Part shown: piece after piece, positions 35,779 to 42,192 of the stretch
Layout: each line of letters opens with the position of its first letter
How positions within the stretch are numbered: the first letter of the stretch is position 1
Source: Anaerolineales bacterium
Lineage (GTDB): Bacteria > Chloroflexota > Anaerolineae > 4572-78 > NAK82
NCBI GenBank assembly: GCA_020343875.1
Contig: CP070811.1
Location: forward strand, 2,582,279-2,629,642
Direction of reading: 5' to 3'
DNA: 47,364 nt
Translations under genes and position numbers: made by a program
The notes under the pieces: model-generated
Seen by the model: only the letters and a program-made list of their open reading frames with translations
The model's database searches: none
Told to the model about the DNA's origin: nothing

Positions 35779-37107
35779 ATGCCAACACCTGTGATTATGC
35801 CTAAGTTCGAAATGGCCCAGGAGACCGGCACCGTCTTGCGCTGGCTCAAGTACGCTGGCGATTCGGTTGAGAAAGGGGAAGCCATCCTGGAGGTCGAAAC
35901 GGACAAAGTGAACATGGAGGTCGAGGCACCGGCCAGCGGAATTCTGGCAGGCATCCAGGCTGATGCCGGTACCGTGGTGCCGATTGGGCAGCCCATTGCG
36001 TATATTATCCAGCCCGGCGAACCTTGGCCAGAGGATGCTGCTGATGCCCTGGTCGCCCCCGCAGCTGAGACCGCCGAGACCCAGACAGCCCCTGCCCCTA
36101 CGAGCCGAGCTACCCCGCTGGCTGAGCGTATAGCCGAGGCGCACGGGGTTGATCTGAGCGTTGTGCCGCCAGCGGACGCTGGGGGGCGAGTCACCAAAGC
36201 GGATGTGGAAGCCTATCTGGCCGCGCGACAGGCCCAACCGTCGCCTCAGCTGGGAAAAATCAAGGCTGTGCCGGCTGCCAGGCGATTAGCCCGGGAGATG
36301 CATGTCCCCCTGGAGATGGTCTCCGGCACGGGTCCGGGCGGTCGCATTCAAGCAGAAGATGTGCGCCAGGCTGCGGCTGGGCAATTGGCCTCCCCTCCAC
36401 TAGTTGCGGGCCGGCCAGCCGTAGGGCGTACCATTCCCCTGGTCGGGATGCGGCGGACCATCGCGGAGCGCATGACGGCCAGTGTACGCCAGGCCCCTCA
36501 ATTCACCTTGAGTGTAGACCTGAATATGAGCCGGGCGTTGGCCATCGTCGAAGACCTGCGAGCCGGCACGGAGGCTGCCAACGGCCCGCGGGTGACTCTA
36601 ACAACTTTCCTGGTCAAGGCGTGTAGCTGGGCTTTGATGCGCCACCCGGCCCTCAACGCATCTCTCGAAGGGGAAAACATCTTGGAGTGGGCTGAGATCA
36701 ACATGGGCGTGGCAATGGCCGTGGAAGAAGGACTAATCGTCCCTGTGATTCATCATGCAGACCGGTTGGAGATCATCGACATAGCCGACCGGCTGGCCGA
36801 TCTCTCCACACGAGCTCGCCAGGGACGGCTGCGCCCGGAGCATGTACAGGGCGGCACCTTCACCCTGTCTAACCTGGGCATGTTCGGCATTGACCGCTTT
36901 ACCGCGATTTTGAACCCCCCTCAGGCCGGCATTCTGGCGATTGGGCGCGTATCCAGGCGACCATTGGTCGAGGAGGATCAGGTGGTCATCCGGCCCATGG
37001 CTACTTTTACTCTGACTGCGGACCATCGAGTTGTAGACGGTGCTCGGGCGGGTCGTTTCCTGCTCGACCTCCAGAGCGCTGTTGAGCGCCCGGGCGTGAT
37101 GCTGTGA
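35779..37107 (+). CDS. Dihydrolipoyl acyltransferase E2 with two subunit-binding domains
   Basis: A 442-residue core enzyme that takes the acyl group from E1 to CoA. It has one lipoyl domain (residues 1-78, lipoyl Lys43 in ETDKVNMEV). Two peripheral-subunit-binding domains follow in tandem: about 111-150 (PLAERIAEAHGVDL, GGRVTKADVEAYL) and about 158-195 (AARRLAREMHVPLEMV, GPGGRIQAEDVRQA). The catalytic domain spans about 215-442, with the His/Asp motif DHRVVDGARAGRF. Most E2 proteins have a single binding domain. It is adjacent to the fused E1 and surely forms a complex with it. Confidence 0.9.
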   Translation: MPTPVIMPKFEMAQETGTVLRWLKYAGDSVEKGEAILEVETDKVNMEVEAPASGILAGIQADAGTVVPIGQPIAYIIQPGEPWPEDAADALVAPAAETAETQTAPAPTSRATPLAERIAEAHGVDLSVVPPADAGGRVTKADVEAYLAARQAQPSPQLGKIKAVPAARRLAREMHVPLEMVSGTGPGGRIQAEDVRQAAAGQLASPPLVAGRPAVGRTIPLVGMRRTIAERMTASVRQAPQFTLSVDLNMSRALAIVEDLRAGTEAANGPRVTLTTFLVKACSWALMRHPALNASLEGENILEWAEINMGVAMAVEEGLIVPVIHHADRLEIIDIADRLADLSTRARQGRLRPEHVQGGTFTLSNLGMFGIDRFTAILNPPQAGILAIGRVSRRPLVEEDQVVIRPMATFTLTADHRVVDGARAGRFLLDLQSAVERPGVML

Positions 37108-37222
37108 GGGAAAATGATCGGACAGCGCCAGGCACCCATCTTTGCCCTACCCGTGACAACCGGCACCCGCCCATGGGCTGGCGGAGGCTTTCATACCGTA
37201 CAGTAGAAGGAGTTGAGGTACT

Positions 37223-38446
37223 ATGAATGGTAAGACCATCGTCGTACTGGCTACCCTGGACACCAAGGGACATGAGGCTCAGTATCTGCGTGAGCAGATC
37301 GAGAAAATGGGTGACAAGGCCCTAGTCGTTGACGTGGGCGTGGTTGGCACGCCGGCGGCTAGAGCCGACATCACCCGAGAAGCAGTGGCCGAGGCAGGAG
37401 GTATACCCCTGGCCAAACTCCTGGAGAAACCCGACCGGGAGGTGGCTGCGCCCCTGATGGCCAACGGCGCGACCAAGATCGTGACCGAACTGGCGGATGA
37501 GGGCAAGGTTCACGGAATCGTGGCCATGGGCGGCACGCAGGGCACCACCCTGGCCACCAAGGTCATGCGTGCCCTGCCCTACGGATTCCCGAAGGTGATG
37601 GTCTCCACCATGGCCTCCGGCAACGTCGCGCCCTGGGTTGATATTAAGGACATCACCATGATGTTCTCGGTGACCGACATCTTGGGGCTGAATCCAGTCA
37701 CACGCAAGATCTTGGCCAATGCCGCCGGGTCAGTCTGTGGCATGGCCGGCGTGGATGTGAAACTGGAACGGGGCGAAAAGCCATTGGTGGCCGTCACGAC
37801 CGTGGGCATAACCACCCAGGGCGCGATGAAGGCCGTCCAGGTACTCGAAGACGCCGGCTACGAAACCATAGTGTTCCACGCCATTGGCCCGGGCGGACGC
37901 GCTATGGAACAGATGATGAAGGAAGAGATCATCGGCGCGGTGCTAGACTATTCGACCATTGAGGTTTCTAACGAAATGCACCATGCCCTGCTGGCAGGGG
38001 GGCAGGAACGCCTGACCACAGCAGGGAAGCTGGGTATCCCGCAGGTGATCTGCCCAGGCGCGATTGAAGTGTTGGTCTTCAACGAGCCGGAGACCGTGCC
38101 TCAAAAATACCAGGGTCGCACACTCATCCGCCACAGTCCACAGATCACCGATCTGCGCCTGAATAAGGAGGAGATGGCCGAAGTCGGGGGAGAGGTGGCT
38201 CGCCGTTTGCAGCATACTCGGGATGAGGCCATCTTCATGATCCCTACCGCAGGCTATGACAGCTACGCGGTGGAAGGGATGGGCTTCTATGAGCCGCACG
38301 CCGACGCTGCATTTGTGGCTGAGTTGAGAGCCAATCTGCCCAAGAATTTCCGGATCATCGAGCGGGATACGCATATAGAGGACCCCGCTTTCGCCACAGA
38401 AGCAGCCAAACTGTTGATTTCCCTGATTGAGAAGCGGCAGAACTAA
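37223..38446 (+). CDS. Tm-1-like ATP-binding domain protein (UPF0261)
   Basis: A 407-residue protein matching the UPF0261/Tm-1 N-terminal family: TIVVLATLDTKGHEAQYL at the start, AMGGTQGTTLATKVMRALPYGFPKVMVSTMASG near 95-125, and IPTAGYDSYAVEGMGF near 345. In tomato, Tm-1 carries this ATP-binding domain fused to a C-terminal TIM barrel and blocks tobamovirus replication. In bacteria the function is not established and the genes sit in catabolic clusters. Here it is followed by the matching TIM-barrel gene. AAGGAGTTGAGG precedes the ATG. Confidence 0.88.
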   Translation: MNGKTIVVLATLDTKGHEAQYLREQIEKMGDKALVVDVGVVGTPAARADITREAVAEAGGIPLAKLLEKPDREVAAPLMANGATKIVTELADEGKVHGIVAMGGTQGTTLATKVMRALPYGFPKVMVSTMASGNVAPWVDIKDITMMFSVTDILGLNPVTRKILANAAGSVCGMAGVDVKLERGEKPLVAVTTVGITTQGAMKAVQVLEDAGYETIVFHAIGPGGRAMEQMMKEEIIGAVLDYSTIEVSNEMHHALLAGGQERLTTAGKLGIPQVICPGAIEVLVFNEPETVPQKYQGRTLIRHSPQITDLRLNKEEMAEVGGEVARRLQHTRDEAIFMIPTAGYDSYAVEGMGFYEPHADAAFVAELRANLPKNFRIIERDTHIEDPAFATEAAKLLISLIEKRQN

Positions 38447-38448
38447 CC

Positions 38449-38526
38449 CTCTGTCAAAGATGATTTTTAGGGTAACAACAGCCGCCATAGGGTTCCAGAT
38501 CACCCCTCAATTCAGTATTGACAGAG
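38449..38526. repeat. Spaced 9-bp perfect inverted repeat between the Tm-1-like genes
   Basis: CTCTGTCAA (38449-38457) is the exact reverse complement of TTGACAGAG (38518-38526), with 60 bp between. It occupies nearly the whole intergenic gap and ends just before the ribosome-binding site (AGGAGG). The mRNA could loop here; the right arm also contains a TTGACA box. Confidence 0.45.
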
Positions 38527-38547
38527 CACCAGTAGGAGGCAAGTAAG

Positions 38548-39405
38548 ATGGCTAAACGTTACTCTCGCCAGGAGTTCCTGGATCGTCTGTGGGGCGAGAT
38601 CAAACGCGGCAAACCTCTGGTTATGACCGGGGCTGGCAATGGCATTGCAGCCAAATTCATCGAGCGCGGCGGGGTGGACATTCTGGGCGTCTACAACACG
38701 GGCTACTTCCGCATGCAGGGCTATGGCTCACTGGCCGGCATGCTGCCCATGGCCGACGCCAATGAATTGGTCTACCAGGTGGGCAAGCGCGAGGTGCTGC
38801 CACAGGTCAAGGAAGTACCCGTCATCGCCGGGCTGAACGGTGTCGACCTGCTGCGCGATATGCGCCTTTTCCTGGAAGACTGCAGGCGGATTGGTTTTTC
38901 GGGCGTGCACAACTTCCCTACAGTGGCCTGGTTCGACGGGGAGTTTCGCAGAACTTTGGAAAAGACCGGCTTGGGCTACCAACATGAAATCGACATGCTC
39001 AACCTGGCCCGCGAGTTGGATATGCTGACCATCGGCTACGCCTTCAACGAAGAGGATGCCGAACGGCTGTTGAAGGAAGCGGCCCCCGATATCTTCATCT
39101 TCCATGCGGGGATTACTCGGGGCGGGACGACCGGCTATACTGAGGGCCGATCCATTCAGGAGATGGCCGAACGCAGCCAGGCACACTACGAGCTGGCCAA
39201 GAAGATCAAGCCGGACGTGATCCTGTTGGCTCACGGCGCGGCGCTGACAAACCCCGAAGATGGGCAGTATATGATCGACCACACCGCTTGTCACGGCGTG
39301 CAGTTGGGGTCCAGCATCGAACGCATGGCTATTGAGCAGCCGCTGGAGGCGCGGGCGGCATCGTTCAAGGACGTGCATTTCCCAGACGGGGCTCAACGCT
39401 GGTAG
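38548..39405 (+). CDS. TIM-barrel 'phosphoenolpyruvate hydrolase' family protein (Tm-1 C-terminal-like)
   Basis: A 285-residue TIM barrel of the family annotated as PEP hydrolase-like. Visible are GAGNGIAAKFIERGGVDILGVYNTG, VIAGLNGVD, GVHNFPTVAWFDG, and FHAGITRGGTTGYTEG. It corresponds to the C-terminal half of plant Tm-1, whose N-terminal half is encoded by the gene just upstream; a heteromeric or stepwise action is likely. A lyase or hydrolase acting on a phosphorylated or 2-oxo acid is plausible but not shown. AGGAGG lies before the ATG. Confidence 0.85.
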   Translation: MAKRYSRQEFLDRLWGEIKRGKPLVMTGAGNGIAAKFIERGGVDILGVYNTGYFRMQGYGSLAGMLPMADANELVYQVGKREVLPQVKEVPVIAGLNGVDLLRDMRLFLEDCRRIGFSGVHNFPTVAWFDGEFRRTLEKTGLGYQHEIDMLNLARELDMLTIGYAFNEEDAERLLKEAAPDIFIFHAGITRGGTTGYTEGRSIQEMAERSQAHYELAKKIKPDVILLAHGAALTNPEDGQYMIDHTACHGVQLGSSIERMAIEQPLEARAASFKDVHFPDGAQRW

Positions 39406-39427
39406 TTGCCACCATTGAGGTACCAGG

Positions 39428-40366
39428 ATGCTCAGAGTAGTATTCTTTGGCAATTCTCAGAGCGTGTTCAGCAACCGCCACTTTCAGGCCTTGCTGGAAA
39501 CACCATGCGAACTGGTAGGCCTGGTCGACGCGCCGCTCTCAAAGCGGACCTCCACCAACCCCACCCAGACCGACCTACCCAATTTTGTAGAGGTGGCACG
39601 CCAGGGTGGGACACCCGTTTTCGAGCCTGACAGCCCCAACTTGCCGGAGTTCGTGGAGGCCACCCGTGGCCTGTCTCCCGATCTATTCCTGGCGGCCGGG
39701 TACACCAACTTGCTCAAGGCCCAGATTCTGGCGGTGCCTCGTCTTCTGGCGGCTAATTTTCACGCTTCGTTGCTGCCCGCCTACCGGGGAAAGCATCCAG
39801 TATTCTGGGCCTTGAGGCACGCTGAGCGCTGGGCCGGCCTGACGGTGCATGTCATGGACCTCGGCCTGGATACGGGCCACATCCTCTACCAGGTTCGGGT
39901 GCGGACCCGCCAGCGGGACTCGGTAGCCTCCCTCTACGAGCGGATTATGGAGCGCAGCGTGAAGCTGGTGGAACGGCTGATTGAGGATGCTGAACAGGGA
40001 AGGCTACAGCCCAGGCCACAGCTTGAAAGCGGAGCGTCCTATTACTCGTCCGTCTCTGAGGACGATTTCAGGCTTGACTGGGCCCGGCATGCCGAGCAAT
40101 TGCGGCGCTGGATTCAAACCTCGCCAGGCCAGTGCTTCGCCAATGCGGCCGGTCAACGCCTCTTTTTTATGGACGCTGAGGTGGTTGAGCGGCCAAACGA
40201 CGCGCCTCCCGGCGTGCTGGTTCGAGTGGGCAGAACCAGTTGCACAGTAGCGGCCGGCGCAGACGCATTGCGCCTGCGCCGGGTGAGACTCAGTCATCAG
40301 GAAGAGAAATCCATGCCGCAATTGTGTCGAGAACTCGGCCTGGAACCAGGCCTTTCTTTGGCTTGA
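39428..40366 (+). CDS. Formyltransferase-fold protein (Fmt/ArnA-like)
   Basis: A 312-residue protein with the folate-dependent formyltransferase N-terminal fold. The catalytic triad is present: N110 and H112 in ANFHASLLPAYRG and Asp in LDTGHIL. A C-terminal domain of about 100 residues has the Fmt-C-like DDFRLDWARHAEQLRRWIQTSPG. It is too divergent in HPVFWALR and its loops to be called the housekeeping methionyl-tRNA formyltransferase with confidence. It starts 22 bp after the TIM-barrel gene and looks co-transcribed with the sugar locus, so transfer or removal of a formyl group on a pathway compound is possible. Confidence 0.78.
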   Translation: MLRVVFFGNSQSVFSNRHFQALLETPCELVGLVDAPLSKRTSTNPTQTDLPNFVEVARQGGTPVFEPDSPNLPEFVEATRGLSPDLFLAAGYTNLLKAQILAVPRLLAANFHASLLPAYRGKHPVFWALRHAERWAGLTVHVMDLGLDTGHILYQVRVRTRQRDSVASLYERIMERSVKLVERLIEDAEQGRLQPRPQLESGASYYSSVSEDDFRLDWARHAEQLRRWIQTSPGQCFANAAGQRLFFMDAEVVERPNDAPPGVLVRVGRTSCTVAAGADALRLRRVRLSHQEEKSMPQLCRELGLEPGLSLA

Positions 40367-40399
40367 GCCTTGTTTCTTTCTGGAGTCTGGTGAATTTTC

Positions 40400-41866
40400 T
40401 TAAGCACTCACTTCGCTTCTATGCCAATGCACGTCCCAGCCCAGGTATTTGCTCAGGGCTTCGTTCACGGCCGAGGCGGTCTGCGACAGGCTGATGGCTG
40501 CGTGGTGCTCGAAGCCATGCTCGCAGATGTAACCCAGCAAGCGTTGAAAGCCCGGCACACGCACCACGCCATATCCGCCGAATGTCCGTAGCGGGTCATT
40601 GGTGAGTTCCCCTTCCCCCACGTAGACCAGAATCCGGCCATTGAAGTCGTCCGTGGACACTCGACAGAAGGTGAACGGCTCGGCCCGCAGCCGGCCCACC
40701 ACGGTGCCGAAGGTGTTTTCCTTGCCCACCGTGTCGGCGATGATCGCCTGGTAGCTCATGGTGGCCGCTTCGTCGGGCCCGGCCACGCCAGCGTGGATCT
40801 CGTCCTCGCCCACAAATATGTCTTTGGGCAGGTTGGAGCAGTGGAAAATAACGCCTTTGTCCGGGTCGTCGGCGTAGTTGTTGTTCCAATCTATCAACGC
40901 ACTCGGCTTTTGGGAGGCCAGAGTCAGGGCATACATGCCCACCACCCCTGCGATGTCGGTCTCGCACGCCGAGGGCATGAGGTTGTTGCTCATGATGCTC
41001 ATCAAGGTGCACGGCTGCACCCCGTAGAACTCTTCCATCGCCGTCCAGCATTGTAAGGCACTGGCCACCAGATTATTCTCCGCCATCCAGCCGTCAATCA
41101 CCAGGCCTAATTTGGCCATTTTCACCAGCGCATCATTGGGTACCCCCTTGACGGGGATGTAGCCGGTGATTTGTTCCAACTTGGCTTTGAGTTTCGTTTC
41201 GCCATCGCTAATACCGCGGGCGAGGCCGAAGACTTCAGAGAGGTCGATTGTCTCCACCGAGATACCCGCCCGCTCGAGCAGTTTCTCGCTGAAGCGCACG
41301 GTGTTGAACGCGGCAGGTCGGGCGCCGATGGCTCCCACGCGGGCCTTTTTCAAGCCGCGCACGACACGACAGATACTCACAAAACGCCGCAAGTCGGCCC
41401 TGAAACTCTCGCTTTCTGGGTCTGCTGTGTGCAAGCTCGTTAGCGAGTACCGTATGCCGTACTGATGCAAGTTGTTGCAGACCGACATCTTGCCGCAGAA
41501 AGCGTCGCGCCGGTCAGCATAGGTGGCCATTTGGCCCACGTCGTCGGGGAAAGCGTGTACCAAGACCGGTACGTCCAGGCCAGCCCAGCGCAGTGTATTG
41601 GCTACCGCCCGCTCGTCGCCGAAATTGGGCAGCGTCACCAAGACACCATCGATCTGGCCGTGATGTTTTTTGAACAGGTCCACGCATTTTTGAGTGTCGG
41701 CCAGGGTCTCGACGCTGCCGGCCTTGGTATCCTCCGGTGTCAGGGCCACGGCGGTGATGCCTTCTTGGTCCAGCACCTTCAGGATAGCCTGTCGCCCACT
41801 TTCACACAAGTGGTCGGGAAAAAAGCCTCGGTTGCCTACGATGACTCCCAATACTGGCTGGTTCAC
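40400..41866 (-). CDS. L-fucose/L-arabinose isomerase-like protein (second copy)
   Basis: A 488-residue paralogue of the isomerase at 26779-28200, alike along its full length, with the same candidate metal residues (SACETDIAG, SALIDWNNNY, IFHCSNL). It contains a short insert (GEDEIHAGVAGPDEAAT) after the FHC motif that the first copy lacks. It reads toward the sugar locus from the opposite side, with 33 bp between convergent stops. Start is GTG 41866 with a perfect AAGGAGGT upstream. It probably handles a related sugar or the other end of the same pathway. Confidence 0.83.
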   Translation of the reverse strand: MNQPVLGVIVGNRGFFPDHLCESGRQAILKVLDQEGITAVALTPEDTKAGSVETLADTQKCVDLFKKHHGQIDGVLVTLPNFGDERAVANTLRWAGLDVPVLVHAFPDDVGQMATYADRRDAFCGKMSVCNNLHQYGIRYSLTSLHTADPESESFRADLRRFVSICRVVRGLKKARVGAIGARPAAFNTVRFSEKLLERAGISVETIDLSEVFGLARGISDGETKLKAKLEQITGYIPVKGVPNDALVKMAKLGLVIDGWMAENNLVASALQCWTAMEEFYGVQPCTLMSIMSNNLMPSACETDIAGVVGMYALTLASQKPSALIDWNNNYADDPDKGVIFHCSNLPKDIFVGEDEIHAGVAGPDEAATMSYQAIIADTVGKENTFGTVVGRLRAEPFTFCRVSTDDFNGRILVYVGEGELTNDPLRTFGGYGVVRVPGFQRLLGYICEHGFEHHAAISLSQTASAVNEALSKYLGWDVHWHRSEVSA

Positions 41867-41961
41867 AATCAGACCTCCTTGAACTTTGTATTGTTTGATG
41901 ACCAGAATAATCCCTCAAATGCTGTCAACACATGTGGGGGAGACTGTAGATGGGTTCGCCT

Positions 41962-41970
41962 ATTATAGCA
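41962..41970 (-). promoter_or_regulatory. Extended -10 promoter of the second isomerase gene
   Basis: On the minus strand TGC-TATAAT occupies 41970-41962, about 96 bp before the GTG start. A -35 box is not clear, as is common for extended -10 promoters. Confidence 0.5.
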
Positions 41971-42042
41971 CATCTGGCGTCTCCTGCGCAGCTAGACTGG
42001 TAGGAATTTAGGGTTAAGACGCACCTGGGTTCAGGCAGTTGC

Positions 42043-42071
42043 TTGGCCGAGGACCGGTGTGGTGGTATAAT
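42043..42071 (+). promoter_or_regulatory. Promoter upstream of the PAS-LuxR gene
   Basis: TTGGCC (42043-42048) lies 17 bp before a perfect TATAAT (42066-42071) preceded by TGG, an extended -10. It is divergent from the isomerase promoter; together they fill the 326-bp gene-free gap 41867-42192. Expected transcription start is near 42078. Confidence 0.65.
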
Positions 42072-42132
42072 CAAGCCAGTGTTATGGCTGCCTCATCGGA
42101 GTGGCGGGATTTGACAAGATTTCTCTACATCT

Positions 42133-42168
42133 GCCGAAGGTTGTTTCCTGGCCTTCGGCTGCGTTTTT
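42133..42168 (+). terminator. Intrinsic terminator inside the PAS-LuxR leader
   Basis: GCCGAAGG (42133-42140) pairs with CCTTCGGC (42152-42159), extended by one wobble pair, around a 9-nt loop, and is followed by TGCGTTTTT (42160-42168). It lies between the promoter and the ATG at 42193, so it either attenuates the gene or ends a short RNA of about 90 nt. Confidence 0.7.
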
Positions 42169-42192
42169 AGGCCTCTGGAAGGAAAGCGGACT

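Noticed and set aside
41900-41928. TTGACA on the minus strand upstream of the second isomerase as its -35 box
   Set aside because: No acceptable -10 box lies 15-19 bp downstream; the extended -10 at 41970-41962 is the better candidate.
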